Shown: piece after piece, positions 49,308 through 59,106 of the stretch
Numbering within the stretch: position 1 is the first letter of the stretch
Layout: each line of letters opens with the position of its first letter
DNA from: Streptomyces sp. NBC_00358
Lineage (GTDB): Bacteria; Actinomycetota; Actinomycetes; Streptomycetales; Streptomycetaceae
DNA length: 64,000 bases
Reading direction: 5' to 3'
NCBI RefSeq assembly: GCF_036099295.1
Contig: NZ_CP107976.1
Location: forward strand, 2,976,001 to 3,040,000
Translations under genes and position numbers: made by a program
Notes under the pieces: model-generated
Seen by the model: only the letters and a program-made list of their open reading frames with translations
The model's database searches: none
What the model was told of the DNA's origin: nothing

Positions 49308-49350
49308 CGTGTGGGGCGCCGGGACGCCGCGCGTCCCGGCGCCCCACACG
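49308..49350 (-). terminator. thiL terminator, 19-bp perfect stem
   Basis: Arms 49308-49326 and 49332-49350 are perfectly complementary around CCGCG, just beyond the thiL stop at 49357. Together with the rpmB terminator it insulates two convergent genes. Confidence 0.8.
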
Positions 49351-49356
49351 TGCGTC

Positions 49357-50322
49357 TCAGGACTCGATGTCCCCGAAGTGGTCCCAGCCGCCCTTGCTCG
49401 TCCAGGGGGCGCCGTCCACGGTGACCTGGGGCAGGGCCGACGGGTTGAGGACCTCACCGATCACCTTCCAGCGCGCGGGCAGCTTCACGTCCGGCGGGAA
49501 GGTGGCGACGATCGCGTGGTCCTCGCCACCGGTGAGCACCCACTGGATGGGGTCGACGCCGACGGCCTGGCCGATGTCGTTCATCTGGGACGGGACGTCG
49601 ATGTCCCCGGAGCGGATGTCGATGCGCACCTTGCTCGCCTCGGCGATGTGCCCGAGGTCGGCGATCAGCCCGTCGCTGACGTCCGTCATCGAGGTCGCGC
49701 CGAGCCCGGCGGCCGCCGGACCCGCGTGGTACGGCGGTTCGGGCCGGCGGTGCGCCTCGACGAAGGCGCGCGGCGAGCGGAAGCCCCGCGAGAGCACCGC
49801 GAACCCCGCGGCGGACCAGCCCAGCCAGCCGGTCACGGCGACGACGTCACCGGGCTGCGCGCCACCCCGGGTGACCGGCTCGTGGTTGCGCAGATCGCCG
49901 AGCGCGGTGATCGCGATGGTGATGGTCTCGCCCCGTACGACATCCCCTCCGACCACGGCCGCGCCCGCGACCTGGCACTCGTCGCGCAGCCCGTCCATCA
50001 GCTCGGAGGGCCAGGTGGCCGGGAGTTCGGCGGGCACGACCAGGCCGAGCAGCAGCGCGGTCGGGACGGCGCCCATCGCGGCGATGTCCGCGAGGTTCTG
50101 CGCGGCCGCCTTGCGGCCGACGTCGTACGCCGTGGACCAGTCGCGGCGGAAGTGCCGTCCTTCGAGGAGGATGTCGGTGCTCGCCACGACCCTGCGGTCC
50201 GGCGCGGCGACCACCGCGGCGTCGTCGCCGGGTCCGACCCGGACGGCCGGGGTGGTGGTGAGACGCGAGGTGAGCTCTCGGATGAGCCCGAACTCCCCCA
50301 ACTCGCCCACGGTGCCCTTCAT
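49357..50322 (-). CDS. thiL: Thiamine-monophosphate kinase
   Basis: Makes thiamine diphosphate from the monophosphate and ATP; AIR-synthase fold. Motifs GPGDDAAVV (metal Asp pair), STDILLEGRHF, GGDVVRGE and TDVSDGLIADLGH are all present. It has 321 residues. Divergent from the Lrp-ligand-domain gene across 206 bases; its ATG follows AGGGAG. Confidence 0.95.
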   Translation of the reverse strand: MKGTVGELGEFGLIRELTSRLTTTPAVRVGPGDDAAVVAAPDRRVVASTDILLEGRHFRRDWSTAYDVGRKAAAQNLADIAAMGAVPTALLLGLVVPAELPATWPSELMDGLRDECQVAGAAVVGGDVVRGETITIAITALGDLRNHEPVTRGGAQPGDVVAVTGWLGWSAAGFAVLSRGFRSPRAFVEAHRRPEPPYHAGPAAAGLGATSMTDVSDGLIADLGHIAEASKVRIDIRSGDIDVPSQMNDIGQAVGVDPIQWVLTGGEDHAIVATFPPDVKLPARWKVIGEVLNPSALPQVTVDGAPWTSKGGWDHFGDIES

Positions 50323-50528
50323 GATCGTCGTGCTCCCTCTGTCGCTGCTCGTGCCCGGTCGCGAGCCGTCTGAGTACTCGGTACGGTCGAGTTGACCGTC
50401 AACTTGCGCAGTCCCTCCACCCCGGCGCGCGAGCCCCAGTCACCGCGGGTCTCCCCGTGGCGCGCGGCAACGCGATACCGTGGCGTTCCTTTTCCCCACA
50501 TGATCCTCGTGGCCGCCCTGGAGGTTCC

Positions 50529-50762
50529 GTGGTACAGGCGTACATCCTGATCCAGACGGAGGTCGGCAAAGCGTCGACCGTCGCCGAGACGATCAGCAAG
50601 ATCCCGGGGGTGATCACGGCCGAGGACGTGACAGGACCGTACGACGTCATCGTGCGCGCCCAGGCCGACACCGTCGATGACCTCGGTCGCATGGTGGTCG
50701 CCAAGGTCCAGCAAGTGGACGGCATCACCCGCACCCTGACCTGCCCGGTCGTGCACCTGTAG
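50529..50762 (+). CDS. Stand-alone Lrp/AsnC ligand-binding (RAM) domain protein
   Basis: A 77-residue protein made only of the alpha-beta sandwich effector domain of Lrp/AsnC regulators (QAYILIQTEVGKASTVAETI, GPYDVIVRAQADTVDDLGRMV), with no helix-turn-helix. Such small proteins form rings and bind amino acids; they may pair with full Lrp proteins. GTG 50529 has GGAGG five bases upstream. Confidence 0.9.
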   Translation: MVQAYILIQTEVGKASTVAETISKIPGVITAEDVTGPYDVIVRAQADTVDDLGRMVVAKVQQVDGITRTLTCPVVHL

Positions 50763-50782
50763 CCCCCGTCTACCCTTGGCCG

Positions 50783-51292
50783 GTGAACTTCTTCCGTCAC
50801 CGGCGCACCGCTCTCCTCGGGCCGCCCGCTCTCGCGGCGCTGATCGCGATCGCGGGCTGCTCCTCAGCAGACGACAACGCGTCCGTCGCGGTTCCGACTC
50901 CGGACGCGAAGGTCACCGAGCTGTGCCAGAACCTGGACAGGGCGCTGCCGAGGACGGTGGACGGCCACGGCCGTGAGGACCCGCAGCCCCGGTCCGCGCT
51001 GACCGCGGGCTGGGGAAGCCCGGCGATCATACTGCGCTGCGGTGTCGAGCGGCCTCCGAAGATGGTCGATCCGAAGGTGGCGACCGGCGACGACCCGAAG
51101 GCGGTCGGCGGGGGTGTGAACGGCGTCGACTGGCTGATGGAGAAGCAGGACGACGGGACGACCCGCCTCACCACCGCTTCGCGTCTGGCGTACGTCCAGG
51201 TCACGGTGCCCGGGAGCGTCGATGTCTCCGGAGTGCTCGTCGACCTGGCCGCATCCGTCAAGAAGGCGATCCCCAAGGGGATCGCCGACTGA
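50783..51292 (+). CDS. DUF3515-family lipoprotein
   Basis: A 169-residue protein with an Arg-rich N-terminus, a hydrophobic stretch and lipobox LIAIAGC, so it should be lipidated and held on the outer face of the membrane. The mature part contains LCQNLDRALPRTVDG and ILRCGVERP, both typical of DUF3515. GTG 50783 is only 20 bases after the previous gene, and TACCCT seven bases upstream may make a leaderless transcript. Confidence 0.82.
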   Translation: MNFFRHRRTALLGPPALAALIAIAGCSSADDNASVAVPTPDAKVTELCQNLDRALPRTVDGHGREDPQPRSALTAGWGSPAIILRCGVERPPKMVDPKVATGDDPKAVGGGVNGVDWLMEKQDDGTTRLTTASRLAYVQVTVPGSVDVSGVLVDLAASVKKAIPKGIAD

Positions 51293-51313
51293 CACCGTGG
51301 TTCCGCGGGTTGC

Positions 51314-52471
51314 TCAGCGCAGTCCCGTGGACCGCCGCAGCGCCGCCTGGATCAGGCGGTCGACGAGCTCCGAGTAACCGACGCCCGTCTCCTGCCACAT
51401 GCGCGGGTACATGGAGATCGGCGTGAAGCCCGGCATCGTGTTGATCTCGTTGATCACGAACTCGCCGTCCTCGGTGAGGAAGAAGTCCGCGCGGACCAGG
51501 CCCTCGCAGGAGGCCGCTTCGAAGGCCTCGACGGCGAGCCGGCGTACCTCCGCGGTCTGCTCACCGGTCAGCGGCGCGGGCACGATCCCGTCGGCCGAGT
51601 CGATGTACTTGGCCTCGAAGTCGTAGAAGGCGTGCGACTGCACGGGCGGGATCTCCGCGGGGACCGAGGCGCGCGGCCCGTCCTCGAACTCCAGGACCCC
51701 GCACTCGATCTCGCGGCCGCGCAGCAGCGCCTCCACGATGATCTTCGGGTCGTGCCGCTGGGCCTCCGCGATGGCCTCGTCGAGGCCCGAGAGGTCGTCG
51801 ACCTTGGTGATGCCGAACGACGAACCCGCGCGCGCGGGCTTCACGAAGAGCGGCCAGCCGTGCTCGCCCGCGAAGTCGACGATCTTCTTGCGGGCGGCGG
51901 ACTCGTCCTGCTGCCACTCACGCGGCCGGATCACCACGTACGGGCCCACCTTGAGGCCGAACGAGGTGAACACCCGCTTCATGTAGTCCTTGTCCTGACC
52001 GACGGCCGAGGCGAGGACGCCCGAGCCGACGTAGGGGACCCCGGACAGCTCCAGGAGGCCCTGGAGGGTGCCGTCCTCGCCGTACGGGCCGTGCAGCATC
52101 GGGAAGACGACGTCGACCTCGCCGAGCGCCTTGGGGACCGAACCGGGCTCGTTGTAGACGACTTCGCGGTTGGCCGGGTCGACGGGGAGCACCACGCCGC
52201 CCTCGCCGGACTCGGCGAGCTGCTCGACGCTGGGCTGCCTGCGGTCGATGATCGCCATGCGTTCCGGCTCGTCCGCGGTGAGCGCCCAACGGCCGTCCTG
52301 TGTGATGCCGATCGGCAGTACGTCGTACTTCGTACGGTCGATGGCGCTGAGGACGGCGCCGGCCGTGACCACGGAGATCCCGTGTTCGGAGCTGCGGCCG
52401 CCGAAGACGACGGCCACACGCGGCTTGCGAGGCGGCTGCTCAGGGTTCTGGGAGAGGTTCTCGGTGCTCAT
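51314..52471 (-). CDS. ddlA: D-alanine-D-alanine ligase
   Basis: Makes D-Ala-D-Ala for peptidoglycan. ATP-grasp enzyme with VAVVFGGRSSEHGISV at the N-terminus (residues about 19-34), LHGPYGEDGTLQGLLEL, FVKPARAGSSFGITKV and the metal site NEINTMPGFTPISMYP. It has 385 residues. The residue pattern is that of a normal D-Ala ligase and not of the VanA-type lactate ligases. Same strand as gpsA and plsC. Confidence 0.95.
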   Translation of the reverse strand: MSTENLSQNPEQPPRKPRVAVVFGGRSSEHGISVVTAGAVLSAIDRTKYDVLPIGITQDGRWALTADEPERMAIIDRRQPSVEQLAESGEGGVVLPVDPANREVVYNEPGSVPKALGEVDVVFPMLHGPYGEDGTLQGLLELSGVPYVGSGVLASAVGQDKDYMKRVFTSFGLKVGPYVVIRPREWQQDESAARKKIVDFAGEHGWPLFVKPARAGSSFGITKVDDLSGLDEAIAEAQRHDPKIIVEALLRGREIECGVLEFEDGPRASVPAEIPPVQSHAFYDFEAKYIDSADGIVPAPLTGEQTAEVRRLAVEAFEAASCEGLVRADFFLTEDGEFVINEINTMPGFTPISMYPRMWQETGVGYSELVDRLIQAALRRSTGLR

Positions 52472-52586
52472 ATCGGGTTGAGAGTACCCGGTGGTACGGC
52501 GGTGAGTCAGCGCCCCACGACGGCCGTTGCTCAGCGTCGTACCCACCGTTGCGGAGCGTCGCCCACCTGGCGGTTCGCCGGGCGCC

Positions 52587-53597
52587 TCAGCGGCGTTCGG
52601 ACTTCGCGCTGCGCGACATCAGCTCCTTGAGGGCGACCACCGGGGGCTTGCCCTCGTGGACGATGCTGACGACGGTCTCCGTGATCGGCATGTCGACACC
52701 GTGCCTGCGGGCCAGATCCAGCACGGACTCACAGGACTTGACGCCCTCGGCGGTCTGCCGGGTGACCGCGATGGTCTCCTGGAGGGTCATGCCCCTGCCG
52801 AGGTTGATGCCGAAGGTGTGGTTGCGGGAGAGCGGCGAGGAGCAGGTCGCGGCCAGGTCCCCGAGTCCGGCGAGGCCCGAGAACGTCATCGGGTCGGCGC
52901 CCATGACGAGTCCGAGCCGGGTGGTCTCGGCCAGACCGCGGGTGATCAGCGAGCCCTTGGCGTTGTCGCCCAGGCCCATGCCGTCGGCGATGCCGACGGC
53001 GAGACCGATCACGTTCTTGACCGCGCCGCCGAGTTCACAGCCCACCACGTCGGTGTTCGTGTACGGGCGGAAGTACGGGGTGTGGCAGGCGGTCTGGATG
53101 CGCCGGGCCACCTCCTCGTCGCGGCAGGCGACGACGCCCGCCGCGGGCATCCGCTGGGCGACCTCCTTGGCGAGGTTGGGCCCGGTGACGACGGCGACAC
53201 GGTCCGCGGAGACCTTGGCGACCTCCTCGATGACCTCGCTCATCCGCTTCACGGTGCCGAGTTCGACGCCCTTCATGAGGGAGACGAGCACGGTGTCCGG
53301 GGCGAGCAGCGGCACCCACTCCGCGAGGTTCCCGCGCAGTGTCTGGGAGGGCACGGCGAGCACGGTGAAGTCGGCGTCGCGCGCGGCCTCGGCCGGGTCC
53401 GCGGTGGCCCGCAGGTTCTCCGGTAGCTCGATCCCGGGGAGGTAGTCCGGGTTCATCCGCGTGGAGTTGACCGCGTCGGCGAGTTCGGGACGGCGCGCCC
53501 ACAGGGTGACGTCGCACCCCGCGTCGGCGAGCACCATGCCGAAGGCCGTGCCCCACGATCCGGTCCCGAAGACGGCCGCCCTGACCGGCTTGCTCAC
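52587..53597 (-). CDS. gpsA: NAD(P)-dependent glycerol-3-phosphate dehydrogenase
   Basis: Makes sn-glycerol-3-phosphate for phospholipids. Rossmann motif AVFGTGSWGTAFGMVLADAG (8-27), catalytic Lys in GGAVKNVIGLAVGIADG (about 190-206), then DNAKGSLITRG. It has 336 residues. GTG 53597 overlaps the plsC stop (GTGA), coupling G3P synthesis to its acylation. Confidence 0.96.
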   Translation of the reverse strand: MSKPVRAAVFGTGSWGTAFGMVLADAGCDVTLWARRPELADAVNSTRMNPDYLPGIELPENLRATADPAEAARDADFTVLAVPSQTLRGNLAEWVPLLAPDTVLVSLMKGVELGTVKRMSEVIEEVAKVSADRVAVVTGPNLAKEVAQRMPAAGVVACRDEEVARRIQTACHTPYFRPYTNTDVVGCELGGAVKNVIGLAVGIADGMGLGDNAKGSLITRGLAETTRLGLVMGADPMTFSGLAGLGDLAATCSSPLSRNHTFGINLGRGMTLQETIAVTRQTAEGVKSCESVLDLARRHGVDMPITETVVSIVHEGKPPVVALKELMSRSAKSERR

Positions 53598-54364
53598 GTG
53601 CCCTGCCCTTCTTCCTGCTGTGCTCGGGCCTTGGCCGCGGCCTTGCGGCGCTGCGCGACACGCACCTCGCGCGGGTCGTACACCTTCTCGGGCGCCTTCT
53701 CGCCGCGGACCAGCTCCAGCTGCGCGGTGATGGCGGCCATGATGACCTCCGTGACCTCCTTCAGGAGGTCCGGGTTCATCTCCCGGTCGTAGAAGCGCGA
53801 GAGGTCCACCGGCGGGCCCGCGAGCACGCGGTGGGTCTTGCGCGGAAGGATGTTGGGCTTCTTGGCGTACGGGGGCAGCAGTTCGTTGGCGCCCCACTGG
53901 GCGACCGGGATCACCGGGCACCTGGTCTGCAGGGCCACCCTCGCCGCACCGGTCTTGCCGGTCATCGGCCAGCCGTCGGGGTCACGGGTGAGCGTGCCCT
54001 CGGGGTAGAACGCCACGCACTCACCGCGTTCCACGGCGTCGATCGCGGCCCGGAAGGCACTCAGCGCGTCGGTGCTCTCGCGGTAGACGGGAATCTGTCC
54101 GGTGCCGCGCATCGCGGCGCCGACGAATCCCTTCTTGAAAAGGCCGGCCTTCGCCAGGAAGCGCGGAACACGCCCGGTGTTGTACTGGTAGTGCGCATAC
54201 GCGAACGGGTCCACGTGGGAATTGTGGTTCACCGCGGTGATAAATCCGCCCTCGGCCGGAATGTTCTCCATTCCACGCCAGTCCCGCTTGATCAGAACCA
54301 CCAGCGGCGGTTTGCAGAGAACCGCAGCGAAGCGGTACCAGAAGCCGATTCTGCGGCGGGGCAC
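53594..54364 (-). CDS. plsC: 1-acyl-sn-glycerol-3-phosphate acyltransferase (PlsC family)
   Basis: Phospholipid acyltransferase with the catalytic box NHNSHVD (H-x4-D, about 46-52), the glycerophosphate loop YPEGTLTRD and GAARVALQTRCPVIPVAQWG. It has 256 residues with a basic C-terminal tail. The family also contains acyltransferases for other lipids, but the coupled gpsA supports a role in phosphatidate synthesis. Confidence 0.9.
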   Translation of the reverse strand: MPRRRIGFWYRFAAVLCKPPLVVLIKRDWRGMENIPAEGGFITAVNHNSHVDPFAYAHYQYNTGRVPRFLAKAGLFKKGFVGAAMRGTGQIPVYRESTDALSAFRAAIDAVERGECVAFYPEGTLTRDPDGWPMTGKTGAARVALQTRCPVIPVAQWGANELLPPYAKKPNILPRKTHRVLAGPPVDLSRFYDREMNPDLLKEVTEVIMAAITAQLELVRGEKAPEKVYDPREVRVAQRRKAAAKARAQQEEGQGT

Positions 54365-54508
54365 GCGGACACCTTCCTCTAGAGCCTGGGGGGCCGCACA
54401 AGTGTCGCTCCAGGCCGCCTGTCTGTCGAGAACACCGTACGCCCCGACGTCCTGACCGCCAGGGTGACCGGGTCACAATAGGGCGTGACTGGAGAGGGCG
54501 GAGCGCTC

Positions 54509-55147
54509 GTGCGGTGGACCTTGGTCATACCCCTCAAACCCTTGGCCCGCGCCAAGAGCAGGCTGGCGGACACGGCCTCCGACCTACTGCGCCCTGGCCT
54601 GGCCCTCGCGTTCGCGCAGGACACCGTGGCGGCGGCGCTGGCCTGCGGCGCGGTCCGGGATGTGGCGGTCGTCACGGGCGACGCCCTGGCCGGGCGGGAG
54701 CTGTCCGCCCTCGGCGCGCGCATCGTCGCGGACGAACCGGGAGGGGGCCTCAACGCGGCGCTGGCGCACGGAGCGGGGGTCGTACGGTCCCATGATCCCG
54801 AAAGTGCCGTTGCGGCCCTGAACGCCGATCTGCCCGCTCTGCGGCCTTTGGAATTGGCCCGGGTGCTGGGTGCCGCCGCCGAATTCCCCCGCGCTTTTCT
54901 GGCCGATGCGGCTGCAATCGGCACCACTCTCCTGGCCGCTTCCCCGGGCATGGAATTGCTCCCCGCTTTCGGCGGCGATTCCCGGGCCCGCCATCGCACC
55001 TCCGGAGCCGCGGAACTCCGGCTCGACGCGGTGGATTCGGTGCGCCAGGACGTGGACACCCGGGACGATCTGCGGGCGGCGCTGAGGCTCGGCGTGGGGC
55101 CGCGCACGGCCGCCGCGGCGGCGCGCCTGCTGATTCCCGGGCAGTAG
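54509..55147 (+). CDS. cofC: 2-phospho-L-lactate/phosphoenolpyruvate guanylyltransferase (cofactor F420 synthesis)
   Basis: Activates 2-phospholactate or PEP with GTP for F420 synthesis. Motifs WTLVIPLKPLARAKSRLAD at the start, VVTGDALA, IVADEPGGGLNAALAHG and AALNADLPALRP match CofC/FbiD. GTG 54509 has GGAG five bases upstream and gives the family N-terminus; GTG 54485 would add eight residues. The other F420 genes (cofD/fbiB) are not in this window. It has 212 residues. Confidence 0.88.
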   Translation: MRWTLVIPLKPLARAKSRLADTASDLLRPGLALAFAQDTVAAALACGAVRDVAVVTGDALAGRELSALGARIVADEPGGGLNAALAHGAGVVRSHDPESAVAALNADLPALRPLELARVLGAAAEFPRAFLADAAAIGTTLLAASPGMELLPAFGGDSRARHRTSGAAELRLDAVDSVRQDVDTRDDLRAALRLGVGPRTAAAAARLLIPGQ

Positions 55148-55337
55148 GCGGCGGTCCCGGCCCGGCCCCGGCGGCCCGCGTCCCGCCCGTTCTCACCGGC
55201 CCCGGGTTCACGGCCGCCGGAAGGCTCCGGCCGGACGGCACGGAGCCCGCACGGGCCGGAAGGCGGCCCGGCGGGCCCTCGCGGACGGGAATCCCCTCGC
55301 ACGGCGCTCCGCGCGGTGAGGTCAGTAGGCTGCCCCC

Positions 55338-55541
55338 ATGCAGGCGACCTCGTACACGTACGACCCCGAGACCCGCAGCGGACAGGTGCTGCTCGACGAC
55401 GGCACCCCGGTGCCCTTCGACGGGCCGGCGTTCGACGCCGGCGGGCTGCGGCTGCTGCGGCCGGGGCAGCGCGTACGGATCGAGACCGAGGGCGAGGGCG
55501 CGCAGCGCCGGATCACCCTGATCACGCTGCAGACGTTCTGA
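55338..55541 (+). CDS. Small OB/cold-shock-like protein of unknown function
   Basis: A 67-residue protein. The second half (RLLRPGQRVRIETEGEGAQRRITLITLQTF) resembles the last strands of a cold-shock domain, while the RNP motifs of true CspA are absent. ATG 55338, in a promoter-proximal context with no close operon partner. Function unknown. Confidence 0.6.
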   Translation: MQATSYTYDPETRSGQVLLDDGTPVPFDGPAFDAGGLRLLRPGQRVRIETEGEGAQRRITLITLQTF

Positions 55542-55550
55542 ACACGCCGC

Positions 55551-55579
55551 GGGCCGGGCTCCCCTGGGGAGCCCGGCCC
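55551..55579. terminator. Bidirectional terminator between the small OB-like gene and hupS
   Basis: GGGCCGGGCTCCCC and GGGGAGCCCGGCCC are near-contiguous (one central T), making a 14-bp stem in the convergent gap. Confidence 0.65.
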
Positions 55580-55608
55580 GGCGCGTGAGATGCCCCTGCG
55601 CCCGGCTT

Positions 55609-56244
55609 CTAGCGGGCGGTGGCCTTCTTGGCAGTGGTCTTGCGAGCCGCCGACTTCTTGGCGGGGGCCTTCTTGGCCGTGGCCTTCTTCGCCGGAGCCT
55701 TCTTGGCCGCGGTCTTCTTGGCGGCGGTCGTCTTGGCCGTCGTCTTCTTGGCGGCGGCGGTCTTGGCCGTCGTCTTCTTCGCCGCGGTCTTCTTCACGGC
55801 GGCGGTGGTCTTCTTCGCGACCGCCTTCTTCGCCACGGTCTTCCTGACCGCCGCCTTCTTGGCGGTGGTGGCCTTCTTGGCCGCCGCCTTCTTCACCGTC
55901 GCGGAAGCTCCGCCGGAGAGGCTGCCCTTCGGGGCCTTCTTGACCGCGACATCGTTCTTCGGGAGCTTCTTCGAGCCGCTCACCAGGTCCTTGAACCCCT
56001 GACCGGCACGGAAGCGCGGCACGGAGGTCTTCTTGACCCGAACACGCTCACCCGTCTGCGGGTTGCGGGCGTAACGAGCAGGACGGTCAACCTTCTCGAA
56101 GGAACCGAAGCCGGTGACCGAGACCCGGTCTCCGCCGACAACCGCACGGACGATGGCGTCCAGTACCGCGTCGACCGCGTCGGCGGCCTGCTGACGCCCG
56201 CCGACCTTGTCGGCAATCGCTTCTACGAGCTGCGCCTTGTTCAC
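55609..56244 (-). CDS. hupS: Nucleoid protein HupS, HU fused to a histone H1-like Lys/Ala tail
   Basis: DNA-compacting protein important in sporulating hyphae of Streptomyces. Residues 1-93 are a full HU domain ([38 protein letters not shown]). The remaining 118 residues are a Lys/Ala/Thr tail with repeated AKK units, like the C-terminus of eukaryotic H1. GTG 56244 follows GAAGGGGAAG. A good vegetative promoter lies 50 bases upstream. Confidence 0.95.
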   Translation of the reverse strand: MNKAQLVEAIADKVGGRQQAADAVDAVLDAIVRAVVGGDRVSVTGFGSFEKVDRPARYARNPQTGERVRVKKTSVPRFRAGQGFKDLVSGSKKLPKNDVAVKKAPKGSLSGGASATVKKAAAKKATTAKKAAVRKTVAKKAVAKKTTAAVKKTAAKKTTAKTAAAKKTTAKTTAAKKTAAKKAPAKKATAKKAPAKKSAARKTTAKKATAR

Positions 56245-56295
56245 GTCTTCCCCTTCGGAGACATTGCCCGAACGAATGCGTTCAAGCTTTTTCGC

Positions 56296-56324
56296 ACGTT
56301 AGGCAGATATATACCGCAAATCAA
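56296..56324 (-). promoter_or_regulatory. hupS promoter
   Basis: On the minus strand TTGATT (56324-56319) and TAACGT (56301-56296) are separated by 17 bases within an A+T-rich island, about 50 bases before GTG 56244. Confidence 0.6.
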
Positions 56325-56382
56325 ACACGAAACGGGCTAATCACCCTTGTGCCGCAACGAACTCGGGCCGCAGCGCAGTTCG

Positions 56383-56613
56383 TCAGCGTTCCTCTTCGAG
56401 GAATCGACCCTCGTCGAGGTCGGTGGTGAACCGCTCCAGACGCCTTGTCGCATCGGCGAGATCGTGCTTGGCCGCGGCCGTAATGACCAGCAGCTTCCGG
56501 GTCAGCGCCATCCGTACGCCCTCCGGGACTTGCAGTGCGCGCACTCTTGTGTGCGCTTCCTTGAGTTGGGCCGCGACTGCCGTGTAGAGCTCGAGTTGGC
56601 CGTCACGTTCCAT
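56383..56613 (-). CDS. Conserved small helical protein, unknown
   Basis: A 76-residue, wholly helical protein (MERDGQLELYTAVAAQLKEAHTRVRALQ, ALTRKLLVITAAAKHDLADATRRLERF). It sits between leuD and hupS, as in other Streptomyces. ATG 56613 is the most likely start because the frame upstream is low-complexity. No function is known. Confidence 0.7.
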   Translation of the reverse strand: MERDGQLELYTAVAAQLKEAHTRVRALQVPEGVRMALTRKLLVITAAAKHDLADATRRLERFTTDLDEGRFLEEER

Positions 56614-56800
56614 GCACAGATTGTGCCATCTGGGGCGAGTTGTCGCCTGCGCAGGGGGTAACTGCCGCCCCCCGGAGGCCTCCTGACCACCCTGGCCGGA
56701 AGTCGCCCCTGTGTGCGCGTACCCAAGCAACCTCCTTTGTAACTAAGGGAGTTGACAGGGTTCTCAAGGGCACGCGGGAGCCGTCCGGGAGCGGAAACAG

Positions 56801-56834
56801 CTGTACCCCCAACCGTCCACGATTGGGGGTACAG
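56801..56834 (-). terminator. leuCD terminator
   Basis: CTGTACCCCCAA and TTGGGGGTACAG form a 12-bp stem with a 10-base loop, 56 bases beyond the leuD stop. Confidence 0.7.
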
Positions 56835-56890
56835 AGGGGTGTTGCGGTGGCTGAAATCAGTCTTGCCGGGGCCGCGACCGGGCCCGGCGG

Positions 56891-57484
56891 TCAGACCTGC
56901 AGCGTCTTCGGCTTGTGCGACGGCCGCTTGGCCTCGTACGCCGCGATGTCGGCCTCGTTCTGGAGGGTGATGGAGATGTCGTCCAGCCCGTTCAGCAGCC
57001 GCCAGCGGGCGTTCTCGTCGAGCTCGAAGGCGGCGGTGATGCCCTCGGCGCGCACCTCACGGGACTCCAGGTCGACCGTGATCTCGGCCTCGGGGTCCTT
57101 CTCCGACAGTTCCTGGAGCGCGTCCACGATCTTCTGCTCCAGAACCACCGTGAGCAGGCCGTTCTTGAGCGAGTTGCCGCGGAAGATGTCGGCGAAACGG
57201 GACGAGACGACGGCCTTGAAGCCGTAGTTCTGGAGCGCCCAGACGGCGTGCTCGCGGGAGGAGCCCGTACCGAAGTCGGGCCCCGCCACCAGAACCGTGG
57301 CGCCCCTGCGCTCGGGCTGGTTGAGGATGAAGGACGGGTCCTTGCGCCAGGCCTCGAAGAGGCCGTCCTCGAAGCCGTCCCTGGTCACCTTCTTGAGCCA
57401 GTGGGCGGGGATGATCTGGTCGGTGTCGACGTTGCTGCGGCGCAGCGGGACGGCCCGGCCGGTGTGCGTGGTGAATGCTTCCAT
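56891..57484 (-). CDS. leuD: 3-isopropylmalate dehydratase small subunit
   Basis: Swivel domain of isopropylmalate isomerase in leucine synthesis. Start [27 protein letters not shown] and the [18 protein letters not shown] loop are diagnostic. It has 197 residues. Five bases after leuC; both form the active enzyme. Confidence 0.97.
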   Translation of the reverse strand: MEAFTTHTGRAVPLRRSNVDTDQIIPAHWLKKVTRDGFEDGLFEAWRKDPSFILNQPERRGATVLVAGPDFGTGSSREHAVWALQNYGFKAVVSSRFADIFRGNSLKNGLLTVVLEQKIVDALQELSEKDPEAEITVDLESREVRAEGITAAFELDENARWRLLNGLDDISITLQNEADIAAYEAKRPSHKPKTLQV

Positions 57485-57489
57485 GGCTC

Positions 57490-58914
57490 TCAGACTCCAG
57501 CGGGCACAGGGGCGTCGGACAGGTCGGCCGGGGAGGCCAGGCGGCCGGCGACCGCCGAGGCCGCGGCGACCTCGGGCGACACCAGGTGCGTACGGCCGCC
57601 CTTGCCCTGCCTGCCCTCGAAGTTGCGGTTGGAGGTGGAGGCGGAGCGCTCACCGGGGGCAAGCTGGTCGGGGTTCATGCCCAGGCACATCGAGCAGCCC
57701 GCGTGCCGCCATTCGGCGCCGGCCTCCTTGAAGACCACGTCCAGGCCCTCGGAGACGGCCTGCAGACCGACCCGCGCGGAGCCGGGGACGACCAGCATCC
57801 GTACGCCGTCGGCGACTTTGCGGCCCTCGACGACCGCGGCGGCCGCCCGCAGGTCCTCGATACGGCCGTTGGTGCAGGAACCTACGAAGACGGTGTCGAC
57901 CTTGATGTCGCGCAGCGGCTGTCCGGCGGTCAACCCCATGTATTCCAGGGCCTTTTCGGCGGAGTGGCGCTCCGAAGCGTCTTCGTACGAAGCCGGGTCG
58001 GGGACGTTCGCCGAAAGCGGCGCTCCCTGGCCGGGGTTGGTGCCCCAGGTGACGAACGGCGACAGCGAGGCGGCGTCGATGACGACCTCCGCGTCGAATT
58101 CGGCGTCGTCGTCGGACTTCAGGGTCTTCCAGTACGCGACCGCGGCGTCCCACTCCTCGCCCTCGGGGGCGTGCGCACGGCCCTTGAGGTAGGCGAAGGC
58201 GGTCTCGTCGGGGGCGATCATGCCCGCGCGGGCGCCGGCCTCGATCGACATGTTGCAGATGGTCATCCGGGCCTCCATCGAGAGCTTCTCGATGGCGGAG
58301 CCGCGGTATTCCAGGATGTAGCCCTGGCCGCCGCCGGTACCGATCTTGGCGATGATCGCCAGGATCAGGTCCTTGGCGCTGACGCCGTCGGGCAGCTCGC
58401 CGTCGACCGTGATGGCCATGGTCTTCGGGCGGGCCAGCGGCAGCGTCTGGGTGGCCAGCACATGCTCGACCTGCGAGGTGCCGATGCCGAACGCCAGGGC
58501 GCCGAAGGCACCGTGCGTGGAGGTGTGGGAGTCACCGCAGACCACGGTGGTGCCCGGCTGGGTCAGACCGAGCTGCGGTCCCACCACGTGCACCACGCCC
58601 TGCTCGACGTCGCCCAGCGAGTGCAGCCGCACGCCGAACTCGGCGGCGTTCTTGCGCAGCGTCTCCAACTGGACCCGGGAGACCGGGTCCGCGATGGGCT
58701 TGTCGATGTCGAGCGTCGGGGTGTTGTGATCCTCGGTGGCGATGGTGAGGTCGAGTCGGCGCACCGGGCGCCCCGCCTGACGCAGACCGTCGAAGGCCTG
58801 CGGGCTGGTCACCTCGTGCAGCAGGTGCAGATCGATGAAGAGGAGGTCGGGTTCGCCATCGGCGCGCCGGACGACATGGTCGTCCCAGACCTTCTCCGCG
58901 AGTGTCCTACCCAT
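57490..58914 (-). CDS. leuC: 3-isopropylmalate dehydratase large subunit
   Basis: Aconitase-family subunit with a 4Fe-4S cluster. [11 protein letters not shown] and [10 protein letters not shown] supply the three cluster cysteines. [13 protein letters not shown] and [13 protein letters not shown] are also conserved. It has 474 residues, ATG 58914 with GGAGGGA upstream. Divergent from ndgR, which is known in S. coelicolor to control leuCD. Confidence 0.97.
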   Translation of the reverse strand: MGRTLAEKVWDDHVVRRADGEPDLLFIDLHLLHEVTSPQAFDGLRQAGRPVRRLDLTIATEDHNTPTLDIDKPIADPVSRVQLETLRKNAAEFGVRLHSLGDVEQGVVHVVGPQLGLTQPGTTVVCGDSHTSTHGAFGALAFGIGTSQVEHVLATQTLPLARPKTMAITVDGELPDGVSAKDLILAIIAKIGTGGGQGYILEYRGSAIEKLSMEARMTICNMSIEAGARAGMIAPDETAFAYLKGRAHAPEGEEWDAAVAYWKTLKSDDDAEFDAEVVIDAASLSPFVTWGTNPGQGAPLSANVPDPASYEDASERHSAEKALEYMGLTAGQPLRDIKVDTVFVGSCTNGRIEDLRAAAAVVEGRKVADGVRMLVVPGSARVGLQAVSEGLDVVFKEAGAEWRHAGCSMCLGMNPDQLAPGERSASTSNRNFEGRQGKGGRTHLVSPEVAAASAVAGRLASPADLSDAPVPAGV

Positions 58915-59073
58915 CGCTTTCCCTCCGGCCGGCTTGTGTGGCGCCGGCCCAACTAGAGATTTCCGGGGCGGTTGAACGTCCGTACCCCTCGTACCGGACG
59001 TCGTCCGCCGGACCCGTTGGTTCGCGGGCCGCTGTGTCTACAAGGGTGGCGCGTTCCACCGGAAATTGAACTT

Positions 59074-59094
59074 GCGTTTCACAGAGTGAGACGC
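59074..59094. promoter_or_regulatory. Operator-like palindrome in the leuC-ndgR control region
   Basis: GCGTTTCAC and GTGAGACGC flank AGA with one mismatch, ending 12 bases before the ndgR ATG. The likely binding site for NdgR itself, overlapping the ndgR promoter or leader. A TTGAAC at 59066-59071 may be its -35. Confidence 0.55.
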
Positions 59095-59106
59095 GAGTAT
59101 CGTTTC

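Noticed and set aside
51314..52471. Van-type D-Ala-D-Lac ligase
   Set aside because: Sequence is that of the housekeeping Ddl, and no vanH/vanX neighbours are present.
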